Shown in pieces: positions 1-13,714 of a DNA stretch of 64,000 nucleotides. A model generated the notes under the pieces. That model was given only the letters and a program-made list of their open reading frames with translations. It was not told where the DNA came from and searched no databases. The stretch lies in assembly GCA_026419785.1 (NCBI GenBank), contig JAODTK010005759.1, positions 1 to 64,000 on the forward strand. Direction: 5' to 3'. Source of the DNA: Sclerodactyla briareus. Its lineage: Eukaryota > Echinodermata > Holothuroidea > Dendrochirotida > Sclerodactylidae. Made by a program: the position numbers and the translations under genes. Position 1 is the stretch's first letter. Every line of letters starts with the position of its first letter.

Positions 1-655
1 AAGCTTCAAAGGGTGCAGAATACCGCCGCCAGATTGGTTGTGAAACGGGCAAAGAGGCATGATAGTATCTCCATAGTCTGAGTGAGTTCACTGGCTGCCT
101 GTACGACAAAGAATCATTTTAAAGTTAACATGCTCACCTACAAGAGGCTACATGGTTTGGCCCCGCTTACCTGACAGAGCTCATTACAGCTTACGTCCCC
201 TCCCGGTCTCTCCGCCTCTTCTACCCAAAACCCACTGAAACCGCCAAACCACCGGCCACGTACTGCCTACGGCCGTCGCGGCCCTTTATGGAAGCGGCAC
301 ACACAGAGTGGAAACAAACTTCATCAGCATGGCAGACTTGCTCCATCTCTAGATGCTTTCAAAATCAAGATGAAAACTTGCCTTTTCAATCAGTAACTTT
401 TGTAATTTGTCCGTCCTTAGGGTTTTATCATTGTATAGTTCTGTAGTTTTGATCACTTCTATTCACTGTTTCTAAATGTTTTTACACTCTGCCACTTGTT
501 GTTCAGTGGCTGTTTTGCGTGCTATCTTGCCGCATTTCTGCCACTCTATTACGTGTGGGTTCTTTTTACTCATTTATGGTTTTTTATTTAGTCTTTAATC
601 CTTGTAAAGCGCTTTGAGATCCTATTGATTATTTCGCGATATATAAAAGGCCGTA
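1..655 (+). mobile_element. 3' end of a CR1/L2-like non-LTR retrotransposon, cut by the window edge
   Basis: The first 400 bases translate, with a stop and frame slips, into the conserved tail that follows the reverse transcriptase domain of CR1/L2-type LINEs. The readable segments are LQRVQNTAARLVV near base 5, HWLPV near base 90, KRLHGLAPLYL near base 140 and YVPSRSLR near base 190. A non-coding 3' part follows, ending with the GTAAAGCGCTTTGAGATCC stretch at about 604 that is common before the tail of such elements in marine animals, then a TATTATT tail. The 5' part is outside the window. The coding part is decayed, so this copy is dead. The exact clade (CR1, L2 or a relative) is inference. 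Confidence 0.8.
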
Positions 656-662
656 TTATTCG

Positions 663-693
<31 letters not shown>

Positions 694-727
694 TACTTAT
701 TATATTATTATTATTATATTATTATCA
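656..727. repeat. (TTA)n microsatellite, tail of the LINE copy
   Basis: An imperfect TTA/ATT array directly follows the LINE 3' end. It is probably the expanded target-primed tail of that copy. Confidence 0.9.
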
Positions 728-1046
728 GTGCGATGAATTTTCCTAATGTGGCCGAGCGGGTCCAACTGGAGGGGTCATCTTGCATGGACTGATTTGCATA
801 ATAGTTGGCCAATTAGCAATTAGGCAATTTTATAAACTTTGTGTTGGATCTCACGAAACTTGGTGAGTAGACCTTCTAACAGTCCGATTAAATTTATTCA
901 ATGCGTTGGAAATCACTGAAGGTCATATGTGGTTTAATTTACATATTCGTTAGATTAATTAGAATAATTTATTGCAAATATTTTCTCAACTTTTAGGGAT
1001 TGACGAAACTTGGTTGAATTGGACATACTACCAGTCTGATAAATTA

Positions 1047-2225
1047 TCAATGCATCAAGGTAACTGAGGGTAAATTTGTGGGACTATTTGCATAGTAGTT
1101 GTCCTGATAAGTCAAAATGATGAGTTTAATACTTTTTTCGCAATTTAACATTGGGACATGTTCATTGGACGACGAATGCAAATGCTTCAAGGAGTGGATG
1201 CCATCACATGGAGTTTGTAACACAAGTTTCATGAAACAACCGCCATGTCAGTGAAGGCCATGAAAGGTCACTCAGGGGTCAAAAACTGATTTTAGTACTT
1301 TTTCAGCAATAAGCACTGGGGTGTTCATCAGAATACAAAATGCATCCTAGGAGTGGATGTATCACATGGAGAGATAAAATTCTCATAAAAAATGTCATAT
1401 CATTAAGGTCATTCGGGGTTCACTTGGGTCAAAAACTGTGTTTGGCTAGATCGGAGAATTGAAATGGCGAAGGATGGATGGTTACAATTGGGATAGAATT
1501 GTTGGACCTGCATGTGTGTGAACCTGACCTGAATTGACACTGTCAGGTGGTCATGTGGTTAAAAGTCGAATCTTGAATAAAGTGCTTATTCAAGGAGAGA
1601 GAGTTACGGGCCCAAAAAAAAATAGAAACTGGTTATTTTTGGATATGCTGTGATTGAGCTTGTGTGCTTTAGGAGAGGAGAAGAAACAACCTCCCGCTTC
1701 GATTCGGACAAGTACTTGGTAGTTACAAGGGGTCAAAGTTCAATTTATACCTTTTTCGCAATAACATTGGACCTGTTCATTGGGATGCAATATGCTCTAG
1801 ATGGAGCATCACATGAGTGTATTTGTAGTTACAATTTTTATAGAAACAGCCATGTCATTGAAGGTCATTAAAGGTCACTTAGGGGTCAAAAACTGATTTT
1901 AGTACTTTTTATGCAATAGCATGGGTGTTGTCATCAGATTGCAAAATGCTCCTAGAGTGGGATGTATCACATGGAGAGTAACAATTCTCATAAAAACTGT
2001 CATAATAGAAAGCTCATTCGGCGGTCAATGAGGGGTCAAAAAACTGTTTTCTGGCATTAATCGGAGAATTGAATATCCCTGAAGGCTGGATGCGTCACCA
2101 TTGTGATATAATTGTTGACCTGCATGTGTGTGACCTCTGAACCCTTGAATTTGACCTCTGTCGGGTGGCATGTGTGTTAAAGGTCGGAATCTTGAATAAA
2201 TGTGCTTATTTAAGGACGACCTGTT
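1047..2225. repeat. Duplicated block of a dispersed repeat, about 620-bp period
   Basis: The block around 1100-1600 recurs around 1720-2215. Matching landmarks are the start near GTTCATTGGA (about 1160 and 1773), the middle TGTATCACATGGAGAG (about 1367 and 1963), then CGGAGAATTGAA (about 1452 and 2061), and the end TCGGAATCTTGAATAAA-like (about 1568 and 2187). Inside each block there are shorter related segments built on GGTCAAAAACTG followed by a TTTTAGTACTTTTT-like stretch, so the repeat is nested. Copies differ by many small indels. No coding frame is preserved. Confidence 0.75.
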
Positions 2226-2240
2226 CGGGGCTTAGGGGGG

Positions 2241-5200
2241 TGCCTCATTACATTTAAAACAAGTGCAGTATGGAATGACCCATTTACTGTACACGTTGTC
2301 GCTTAACAAGTCTATAATGTCTTCTGTCCGGTTAATGTTCACCAAATTCTGAATAAGAGATGCGGGGATATATACGTCCTGGCGGTTTACCGCCCGACGA
2401 TTTTCTAGTGAATCAATTAAATCGTCTGATGAGGCTACCGCCTAAATTTATCGGAGGGGGGTTCACACTGGTGGATAAAAGGTCGTAGGTAAATATATCG
2501 GACGTGTCGGCGCCTATAACATAACGGAAAAAGATTGGTGTGTGTTTGAGCTGAAAAAAAATACAACGTCCCTCCCCTTTTGAATGCCAGGCGGTCGGGG
2601 TGGGTTAGTTTCTTTTGGCCAGAGTTCTTGTGCAAGAGTTGCAATTTCAAAGCAATTCGAAACGTGTCTTTCTCAGTAGGATGCGTTATATAATGCGTAT
2701 TCCACCCAACTGAAAGCAATCAGCAACACATGTACAGCCCACCTTTCTCTGTGGTGGACTCCCTTGTGCTCACAACAGAAGCATCAGCCGTACCCCCCCC
2801 CCCCGCCTCCCCTTCCCCCATAGCTTGCCTGTTGCTCCTTGTTTCTTTTCCCGGCGTATCATTCTTCACAGTGATGAAGCTAAGCTAGCAGGCAACAATC
2901 GGGGCGGTGGAGTTCCCATCGGACCAAGCGTCAGGCTTCAGAAGGCGGTGGACCTCCTCCGGGGAACCGCATGCCCCCATTTAAGAAATTCTGGCGCCGC
3001 CCCAGGAACGTCTACAATACTCCCGGCCTCTCTGTGGCAACCGCATATCTCATCTTTGCCTTTTGCTTTTACATGTAGTCGGTGAATACCCACGCAACTT
3101 GACGTCCAATAAAGGGATCGTATCAAAATAGTGAGTTTCGCCTCGAACTAGTGTGGACAGCCCTTAATGGTCATAAAACACCCCCCGACCGACCCCCCCC
3201 CCCCCCCTCCAATATGCCCATCACCACATAACAATCTCAACACATTATTGCGTGTCTGCCATTTGTCCAAATGAAATGAGATGGATCCAGTGAGCGTGCC
3301 CATTATACATGATATGGACCCATACGAATGGTAATGGAAACTCCTGTCTTGGAAAAAAGGCCCAATATTCGAGTAAAAACCAGCAGGCACGTCAATCGGA
3401 TAATATGCCACGTATCCCAAAACTAATAGTCGCATCATATCAGAAAAAATGGCTGGAGTGCAAAACGTTCTTCATGTTACAAATAGGCAAACATCGGCGG
3501 GTTCCACTTGTCTCGCCTGAATTTGCTCGAGGTGAGACACTTTGTCTCTCTATGATCCTTTGTGTGTCTTGGTTTGTTCTGGTTTGGGGTCGTCAGTATG
3601 TGATTTGTGACGATATCTTTCGAATTAAATTCCATCACGATGTGAATTTTTGTGGGGGTGCATTATGAGAGTGGTAGTACACCAGGCACACTTTTGGTCC
3701 CGAAAGGCATACAATTCGCATAAATATCCGTTGTACTGAAAGCTCGTGTGCAGGATATCTCATGATCGAAACATGTGGTGGTGTGATACAGTTTCAGGTG
3801 GATGCCTACTGTGGACGTGAACACATAACTGATCAGGTTTGACAGCCCGAAAATAGTTAATTAGTAGACCAACTAGCTTAATTTACGCGAATTTTTCACG
3901 ATTTTTTTTTTCCTTTTTATTTACCCGATTACAAGTGCAAGTCGGACGTCTTGGGTAGCTGCGGACAGCAAAATTCCCGAGGCGAATACACTTGCATGTT
4001 GTTCGCAATTTCATATTTATTGTTGTTTTCACCATTTAACTTGACTCTACTGCATCTGGTTCAAACCATGGAATGACTTGGAAACATGTCTACCACATTG
4101 GCCTGATATTTGCCTATCAGTGCCCATTCCTAAGCCTGTGCAGTGACAGTGGAAACACACTTCCCACAGAGAAATGAAGATTGACATTGTTGACACTCTA
4201 GTTATAGTTGACTCATCCACAAGTTACCATTAAACAGCATTAGGAGGGGGGAGGGCGCAGCCCCCATTTATAGGTCATCATTAGAAATTGGACCGAAGGA
4301 TGTAAATGTAAACAAATCCTGTGGAGGGAGGGGCTATGTAAATAGGGCAAGATGTGATGAAAGACAAATTTCCTCGCCCCCTGGACAATAGGTTTATTGG
4401 TCAACTAGTTTGAAGACAGGACATTCGACAGATAAGGAACACTGTCAGCAGAGGATTGAGTAATGTAAACAAACTGTCTGGCCATTAGGAGAGCCAAAAT
4501 AAAAGTTGGAAATTGGGTAATTAATTGGAATTTATTAAAATCTAAAAAATATGCACAAACATAAATGTAGCTACGGCTAGTAGTAGCAAGCTTCATCCAC
4601 CCACCAAGTTTCAACTGATAGCAGGATGTAGTGTTTAGAAGTTATGAATGACGTGACCGAACAGAAGCGACGAAAACAGAACGGCGACGACGAAAGAACA
4701 CGAACGAACGAAACGAAACGAACGGACGGACAGAGAGGACTGAGGACTGTAGAGCTGCTCTCCCGCAGCATAAAAATTAAACAATTAAACCAAAAAACCA
4801 GTCTATCTTCACACGCGAGGTCAAGTTTCTTTGCCCTATTTTTCCACGTCCTGAACAGTTAAGTTCCAAATCATTAAATCGCTTACGGTATATACACTGG
4901 CAGCCAGGTTTCATTGCTCGGGTCTACGTTGCAAGGTCACTCAGCCAGGGTGAACCAATCAAAAAACTATCAATGATTAAGTATCGGCACCGGGAATTTT
5001 TGACGGCTGTGAATGAAAAGCTGGGCAGCGCAGGGTGTATGGAGTAAGTTGCAGTGATGTTTCTTGAGTGGTCACTGGTTCAGTAATTCGCTAACAGGCT
5101 ATCGTAAACCTTCATGTGAATCCAATGAAGCTGGGCCAGTAGCACAACGCCACCGTTCATGTACAGTAGGCACGGCCATGCAGAATTGACTTGTGGTAAG

Positions 5201-7369
5201 ACGTTTCGCAAGAATCCGCTAACAGACCAACCAAACACACTCCAGGTAAGTGTACAGCTGTACAGTGACGTATCATCAGACAAATAATTATTTACATTGT
5301 TCAAACTTTGAAGAGTAAGGTAGGCAGGTCTTCTCCTGCTTCCTGTTTCGATGGTTGAAATGTTCAATTAAATTTTTATTAGTGAATAGGGAAACCTAAA
5401 TGTTTAAGTTGTGCATTTCAGGAACGTTTTATGACCACTATTCACCATTTCATGAATCAGTTTATACGTGGATGCATATGTTACACATCTAAAAAAATGT
5501 TGTCATTTAAAAACGTCACTCAAATTATTTTGAGGAATTTCAACATAATGGATGGTGGAAAATTCTATTCTTTATTCAAACAGGATTGGATACCCCTTGT
5601 ATTATACTCTGGAAATATCTATATTCAGTCCAGTCAAATTTGATAAGTTTCTCATCAAATATAAGTGGATTCTCTAGACCGCATGATGTGACGCCAGCGC
5701 CCCTCGAATTTTTTTTTTTTTTGATTACAACGTTCACCTGGTGAGGCTTGAGAGCGCTTCGGTTTATTACTTCATGCAAAATGATAAATGTTGAAGGCCA
5801 ATGGAACTGCTGAACATAATTTGCATAACATTAATTCATTTCCATTTTTAGTATATTTGGAAAATCCTACCCTCAAAACTGACTTTCCATTCGATAAGAC
5901 AGTAAAAAAAACTGAGGAGGACCAGTATTAAGTAAAGACCTGCTCAACCAGACTCCAGTGCAAAATTATTTAAGACATTGTGTACCTCCATGATTTTTCA
6001 AAGAACAATATAGAACCAAGTATTCATGAAAGCGGAGGGAAAATATTCTTGTCTCCATGATTCGAGGGAACATATATCAGCAATTACTGTTTGAACTCGA
6101 TTAGCGAAAATGTATTCTAGTGCCCTCGTGGACGTCAGCAGGGACCAGAGCCAATCAATGTAGATAAAAAAGAAATGACACATTTGAGCTTAGATGTTAT
6201 TAAACACTCTTTTTCCTTTATGTAACTTTTGAAGTGAACCATTTACGCTTCTATTGACTTTCAAGAGCTGACGTAATAAAAGACAAAATCGATATATGAA
6301 GATTTGTTGTTTTTCAGTGCAGGGGTGGGGGATACGGTTGAAACCTGGAATGATCCTATTATTCTTAGATAAGATACTATTGCATGGGCCCCGTTGCAGG
6401 TTGGAACGTTCTTCCACGTACCGTTTGTATTGTAAGGGATAGATTGCCATCCCGCTGTCGAGTGAACTCTGCGCAGTCCAGACGCCGGGGGAGGGGGGGG
6501 GGGGGGGGTCAGACTTTCCGACAATCTTGGAAATACGCGCTCTGGGCACAAAAGTCTTTGTGTTCATACTATCACTCAGCCACCAGTTCCAAATGTAGAA
6601 TCATTTTCATGTTTTGTTTATTTTCAGAAGCTGATTGCCTTGACCCATTCCCCAGTTTGCTACGAGTTAACCTGTGATCACCAAGTTGTGACAATGACTC
6701 CAATTGGAACTGGCACAGCCATCTCCGCGTTGCAATCTCGCGAAAATTACGGCTAGAGACTCGTTATCACCACTTTCTTTTTAACCGAATTGCAATACGG
6801 TGGTCAATTACTATAACGTACTTGTCCACACAGGCCTACTGCTGCCGTCTTGAGAGTGACTGCCATCCTAATTACTGCATAACTTACATTATGACACCAG
6901 GGTTGTCGAATCGAATCAAGACAAGAATAAACAGGACAAACTGGACCCGCTTCCACATGTTAACGTTGGTGTGTCCGGAATGCGTAGATGCTCGCAACAC
7001 TAAATGTGGAAGAGGGGTTGAATTAGCAAATGTGCATTGAGCGTGTGCCGTGGGGCTACAAATCATTTCGTTGGGGAGTGGAGTATCCGCCAATGAACGC
7101 CAGCGAGTTACAGATATCCTCATTCTTCGCTTCCCAATTTGCTAATTGGAATAGAGTATAAATACATGGCCTCAAAGAAAATTGCTCATTGGTTTCAGCG
7201 AACCATTACTTACCTGCACCTTTTTTAAAACTTGAGACAGGAACATTAGACCCCCGGCATTTTTTCTATTCTAAAGGTCGAGCTCTAGTATATACGAATT
7301 CACATTGACCATACTGAATCCAAGAACTGCCTGCATATGTCAAACAATCATCATTGATCTCCATTCTCA
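2241..7369. other. No supported gene; simple-sequence tracts only
   Basis: Nothing here reads as a protein family I recognise. Visible items are a C-tract at 2791-2804, a longer C-tract at 3188-3207, a GAAC/GAACG-rich stretch at 4690-4735, a T-tract at 5708-5722 and a G-tract at 6487-6508. The open frames are short and overlap these low-complexity tracts. Confidence 0.6.
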
Positions 7370-7371
7370 TG

Positions 7372-8240
7372 TGTGGAAATTGGATTGCACCAAGTTATAG
7401 ACCATATTATAGCCGCATATTACACACACTCATCATCGAATCTTCCTTCTTATAGGGGGCAGTTGAATTAACCCTAATAGGCTATGCATAGCATGTTGTT
7501 ATACACACATCATCGAATCTTCCTTCTTATAAGGGGAAGTTGAACTCCCCTAATAGGCCATGCATTTTAAGGGGGCCTTTGGGGCCGGCAATAATGCACG
7601 CCAATCATCAACTGAAACTCCATTCTCACAAGGGGCAGTTGAACTACCTCTAATTGGCCAAAGTAGCTTGATATGTACCCATATCATTGAATCTCCATTT
7701 TATAAGGGGTAGTTGGACTACCCCTATAGGCCAGCTGATCCCACATAGCTTGCATAGTGTAAACAATCATAATCGAATCTCCATCCACATAAGGGGCAGT
7801 TGAACTACCCTAATCGGCCATACATAGCCTGCATATTACCCACACTCATATCGAATCTCATTCTTAAAGGGGGAAGTTGAACTACCCTCAATAGGTCACG
7901 CATAGCCTGCATGTTGTACACAACCAGAATCGGATCTCCATCTATATAAAGGGCAGTTGAACTACACCTAATAGCAGATAGGGACACTAGCTTTCAAGTG
8001 TAAACCAATTCATATCGAATCTTTATTTATAAGGGCAGTTGAACTACCCCTATAGGCTGATAGGCAGATAGGCAACATATGATTGCAATTGTACACAATC
8101 CTAAGCGACTCTCCATCATATAAGGGGCAGTTGACTATCCCAATAGGCCATACATAGCCTGCATATTGTACCCAATACGAAACTCTAGCCATATAAAATT
8201 ATAAGGGGCAGTTGGACACCCCTAATAGTCAGCAAGTATC
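7372..8240. repeat. Minisatellite, about ten units of roughly 80 bp
   Basis: Ten copies of a unit centred on AAGGGGCAGTTGAACTACCC, followed by TAATAGGCCATACATAGCC, occur near 7454, 7519, 7628, 7704, 7791, 7867, 7945, 8028, 8118 and 8198. Between the cores are variants of ATCGAATCTCCATT and CATATTGTACACA. Unit lengths vary from about 65 to 110 bp through small indels. GGGG...CCCC inside the core lets each unit form a short hairpin. Small open frames here are by-products of the periodicity. Confidence 0.9.
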
Positions 8241-9494
8241 AAGTATGGTGCCAGGTATTCATTATGTGTAACGATTCATGTATGTAGCTGTGCTTCGATC
8301 AAAGTAAAATAAAATTGGTATATTAATTTGTCCTTTTGTGTGATTAATTATTCATTTCGAGACTCAGTCCTGTCAGTCTGTAAGAGAGAATGATATGCAA
8401 TTTCCATAATTCCCTAATTAGGTTAGATTTTCTCTTTTTGAATGGGATATGGAAAAAAAAAAAATCTTACAGCTCAACATAGTTCATTGTTTTATTAAAA
8501 TGGCACCAGTTGTCATTTGAAAACATGAAATTGAAGGTTAGGACTCGTCTGGCATCTGTCCATAATATCCGATTGTTGTACAATTCAGTAGAATATTTAT
8601 AGGAGATGATTTGATTGTTAATTATTTGACTTTCCACACTAGGTCGACCATTTTTCACCATGCTGGATTAATTTAAGCGAACAAACTAAAACGAGAAAGT
8701 CAAATGGAATTATAGGGAAATAAAAAGCCAAATAAGTAGATGAATTTTTGAAAATACATGAAACGCGGTTATTTATAAACCAATTTTTTGCCAGCTAACG
8801 ATACCACTCACGAAACTTTTAACCATGCCTGTCAAATTGACGTACTTGACCTGGCGCATAAGAAGCTCACAAAGTCATCAAATTGTTCAATCGGCTATGC
8901 CATAATTTTTAGCATATTGACAATATCAAGACGTGGTGATGCAATGGACAGGCGATGGGAATCATGAAACACACACACGTGTTAGACTTAACTAAAGGTC
9001 ATTATCCGACTAGTCAAGACAAGTTTCACGGCATTGTTCAATTGTTGTGAGGAACACCAAACAATTGCAACTCAAAACAGCAACTGCGCCACTAAGCCAC
9101 GAAATACTAACCGTGGTTTTTGACAAGATCCAGGCCCAAATCAGTTGAGTCTGGTAAGCTCACGGCTGCTGCCAGTCCTTAATACATGGCGCCAACATTC
9201 TTAAATTTTCCACAGCTGCCTTATTTGGAAATCTCTATATAAGATTGTGTGAACACTTCTTACCTGCTATTTGCGGTTTGTCAGTGGCAAAACTGGTTGG
9301 ATCATGACCTAGGTCAGTTCTGTCCAATCCAACACTTAAATTGTTCTTAGTAGTTATACATAACAGTTAATATGACCGGATGTGATGCATTTTTATAAAC
9401 CATAAAATTTCTTTCTGTCTTGTTTTTGTGTGTTCTAACATGCGTGGGATTTCCGCTAGTGGCATCAAATAAAACTTATTGAACAATACGAGAT
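8241..9494. other. No recognisable feature
   Basis: AT-rich unique-looking sequence with no coding similarity, array or inverted repeat that I could see. Confidence 0.5.
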
Positions 9495-10265
9495 TTCAGC
9501 TGGTTACCTCACGAACTAAACATAGTTTAGCTCTATGGTGAGAGAAGGATATTGTATGGCCTCTGGCACATCCTACCCACCACTTGAAATGTCTGTCATT
9601 GGTCACTTGTTATAGCTGGGAGGGTCACGAACATGTTCACTTTGTTTAAGCTGGTTACCTTACGAGCTAACCTAGGTTAGCTGTAGGGGTGGGGGTATTG
9701 TATGGCGTCTGGCGCACCCAACCCACCACTTAAAATGTCTGTCATGGTCATTTGTGATAGCTGGGAGTGTAACGAACATTTTCTACTTTGTTTCAACTGG
9801 TTACCTTACGAGCTAACCTAGGTTAGCTGTAGGGGTGGGGGTATTGTATGGCGTCTGGCGCACCCAACCCACCACTTAAAAATGTCCTGTCATTGGTCAC
9901 TTGTTATAGCTGGAGGCGTCACGAACATTTCCAACTTTGTTCCAATTGGTTACCTTACGAGATAACCTAGGTTAGCTGTAGGGGTGGGGGTGTTGTATGG
10001 CGTCTGGCGCACCAAACCCACCACTTAAAATGTCTGTCATTGGTCATTTGTGATAGCTGGGAGTGTAACGAACATTTTCTACTTGTTTCAATTGGTTACC
10101 TCATGAGCTAAGCTAGCTCATTTTTGGGCCCCAGTTATTGGCGTCTGCGGGCCCACCCCACCAACTAAAATGTCTGTCATGGGTCATCCATGTTTCATGA
10201 GATCAAATGCTGGACATTTTGCAGTAGATTTACCGCGGTTACCGCGGGAGCCTAAGCTAATAGCC
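9495..10265. repeat. Minisatellite with about 147-bp unit carrying a 16-bp palindrome
   Basis: Five units begin near 9500, 9650, 9800, 9947 and 10092, with a diverged partial sixth near 10236. Each begins with a TGGTTACCTTACGAGCTAA-like block, followed by a G-rich stretch, GTATGGCGTCTGGCGCACC, CACCACTTAAAATGTCTGTC and TAGCTGGGAGTG. The second and third units contain the perfect palindrome GCTAACCTAGGTTAGC; the first and last units have mutated versions. Unit identity is high in the middle and lower at the edges, the usual pattern for unequal exchange. Confidence 0.9.
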
Positions 10266-10499
10266 TAACCCCTTTTTGGGCAGACCTTCGGTAGGCGCAC
10301 TCACCATACCACACCCACCAGAAGGTGCGTGCCAAGGACGCCATTTCCTTGCAAGAGGGCCATAGCCTTTGCACTGCGGTTGGCTCCCAGCTAGGCTGAC
10401 CCTCTGGGCTCCCGGTCTATAAAAACCCCCGGACAGTGTATTCCGCGCAGAAAGGAAAGCCTTTGTGGACTCGTTGAAAGGAAGCATGTTTACTGTTCA

Positions 10500-11060
10500 T
10501 TCCATTGACCTCTGGTGACTTTGAAACGCCCTACCTGTGGTCAAGACCAACTCTAGTCCACATTCTCCACGTTTGTTCAAATCCAAAAGTTAGTAAAATG
10601 ACGAAGAATAAAAACGCAATTCAACTTCCTGTGACCTTGAAATCACTGTCAAGTTTTTCGGGACCAACTTTCGTCCCAACCACAAAGTTCATGAGATCGA
10701 CCAACTTGTATTTCGCAAAAAAACCCCCAAATTTGACCTCTGGCGACCTTGACATCACTGTCATGTTTTTCGGGACCAACGTTTGTCCCACCAAAAAGGT
10801 CAGGTAAAATCAGACAACTCTGTATTTTCGTGTGAAACCCACAAAATAGAGGGCAGCAGACGTGCAGCGTTGCCCACGTTCGAACTCATCCGCGATTTTG
10901 CTAGGCGCACATGTTGTCCAAGTTTCAGATCGATAGGATAGGCGTTTGAAAGAGTTATGCCCTACGCCTAAGTTTTCAGCGGACGGTGGCGGCGACGGCG
11001 GAGAAGGCGGCTACACCCCAAAACCATGATATACCCGAACACTTAAAAGTATTGCGGGGT
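10500..11060. repeat. Dispersed repeat with internal 120-bp duplications
   Basis: TGACCTCTGG-like starts, then CACTGTCA, TTTTTCGGGACCAAC and a GTCCCA motif recur at about 10505, 10625 and 10735. The last 200 bases include a GGCGGCGACGGCGG-like stretch. This style is typical of decayed non-autonomous elements. No frame is conserved between units. Confidence 0.55.
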
Positions 11061-13708
11061 ATGATTATCCCCCTGCAGAGAGACACCTGCTCCGAAAGAT
11101 GACAGCAATAGAAAACAAGATCTCAATTGCTATTGGTAGCGCAGGGCCTGCTTCTGAGGAGGAATTTTGACCCGGCAATATCGCTTTTCGTCCGGTGTTT
11201 CTGGCTAGGAATGAGAATAATTCATTCCAGCATGAACCCTACTGTTTTTTTTTTTCGGAGAAGTACATCATCACCAGTGCATCTGCCGATATGAGATATT
11301 TGTACACACGTCGATCAGGTGTATATCCTTGTTTAGGGATCATGAGGTACCATATCGTCAAAAGCACAGACTATAAAATCATGACCCATTCGACCAAGAG
11401 CCTCAGTTAGCCCGATAAGGTTGCATTCATATGTGATTAAGTTCTCAGATGAAACATTGTGTATGTGACCCATTTATTGTGAGAGACTGCCTCGGGGACA
11501 GTCTCCAGTTACGGAGAATCCAGGGTGTAAAACCTTAGCCCTAGTACCACTATCTACATGAATAGTCCATGAATCGCCAGTAGGATCATTATAGGCTCAA
11601 TGCAGTTGAGAGGTTTTGTAAATTCGCTGCTATTGAGGATAGTGATCGAGGCATTACTCAGCTTTCTAGAATTTCGCTGTTTGCTGAACATTCGTTGGAA
11701 ATCGATGCCAGACGAATATGATATCACACTGTTGGATCGAAGAGTTATAATCACAACACATGCGATCGTGACCAGGTGAGCTCTTCTCGTGTACGCTTTT
11801 GAGAACGACCATCACGTCCGTTCCTGGAACCATCCAACGTTCATATGTTGAGGAGGTGGTTATTGATAATGTTCCATGTTTTCTGATGAAGGTCGGCTTG
11901 TCTCTACAGAACTTCTCGAAATACGGATTAACAGGGGATTATCAACATTTGATTGTCGGATTATCTAGATTGCCCTCCGATTATTGACTGTGTTGTCTCT
12001 TCCTTTTTTTTTTTTTTTTGCTCCCATCTCATTATCTAAGTTCATTTCGCATTTATCTCATACAAAATATATACATTACTACCTTGACAGCATCATATTT
12101 AACAATAACCACTCATTGGAACACAGGAGCACCTGCTAATTAGGAATAATCAGGTGAGAAAAATAAGTTGAAATATGTTGAAACAGGCTTTTTAGCTCGT
12201 TGAAATTTTGCATACATTTTCTTCGACGATTCATGTTTCCCAGTAATGGAAATTCTATTGCAATGCTTTAATTTCTAGTATAAAAAAGACATATTTTTGT
12301 ATGTCTGGGCTTTGGTACTAAATATATGTAATGTTTACAAGGATGAAGAGGATGAAGAAATGCATTGGGTGGTTGGTGGAAGGAAGATCTTTTCGTTAGT
12401 GAAAAATTATCCTCCCAGAAATCCTAACTCACAATCTATGATGAAGTTAGATACGATTTGGCAGTCCCAAAACGATGTTCCTCGTTTTTTTTTTTCAATT
12501 ATACTCCACAGAATGTATATTTGAGTGTGCCACTTGTTTATATCAAAAGTAGTTTGTTCGTCAACATAAATATCCCACACACATGAAGCTTCTTTATACA
12601 GACCGATTTGCCGTTAACAATTATTCTAAATAACGTATTTCGGACTATGGCAGTTAGACTTTAACTCCCAACCTCCACGCACTGAAATATAAAAGGAATC
12701 GCCAATATTCCTAATATAGATAAATCAAAATTGTACTGAAAAAGTAATGTGTTGCCAAATGCGTTGAGATGATAATCAAAAAGTAATTTCAGTACCCTGT
12801 TATCCTGAATAAATTCTCGTAATCCACATGCTTAATGCTGCGGCCAAAAGTCTTAATAATATCAATAACCCCACTTTCATGAACCGAATTATGCATTGTA
12901 TATCTATTTATCTTGTCTCGGGACGCCGCCTTCCAGATGAAAAATAAAAATTACACCGTCATCGTTTGAGAGAAAAGAGAAACTTACGGAGGGTGGGATA
13001 GTCTGGTAAAAAAATAAAACACGTATAGCACCTGATAGCGGAGGTCAGTACAATTGTGTTGCGACCAATCGGTGTGCAAGTCTCTAGTACTGCCAAAGTG
13101 CTAGTGGCCTTCAGATAAAATGAAATACATGAGAAGTTTATAGGACCGAAGCTAACATTCAAATCCCAAGGCCCTAATATTCTCCGGAAATTAGAAATAG
13201 CGGCTCAAGTGGAAATATCGAAGACTTGCTGTAACTGACTCTTAGACCAGAGGCTAATTTGAATTCCTCAAGCGCTTATCGTGTCCACAACTGATCTTCT
13301 ATGTCATCTAGAAATAAATGGTACTTAATACTGAAGAATTTGTATTTTATGGCCAATTAACTTAATGCCCGTAAAATCCGTTTTGCCAGAATTTACGCGC
13401 AAATATGACAATAACGAACGATGAGGCAGCCTGCCTAATCCTCTTTCGACTGAAAAAAAAATAGCAGTGAATACAAATCAGTAGGATACACGCAAGCATT
13501 TCTAATGATGTGTACTGATCCAACGCCGAAAGTCGATTCCAAATCCAGAGTTTCGGAACCAGAATTAAAGCCTTCATTGCGGTTGAGTCAATAGCAGGTT
13601 ATATGGGTGATTAAAATGACAGCTAGTGTACGTTAGTTAGGAAGGACCTATCCGCTGCGTCTTCAACAAAACTACCTTGGTCATTGCTGGGTTGGAGGGA
13701 GGGTGCAC
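11061..13708. other. No supported gene
   Basis: Unique-looking AT-rich DNA. Pure T-tracts lie at 12004-12019 and 12485-12495. Open frames are short, have no recognisable motif and show no paired splice sites that I could link. Confidence 0.5.
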
Positions 13709-13714
13709 AATATC

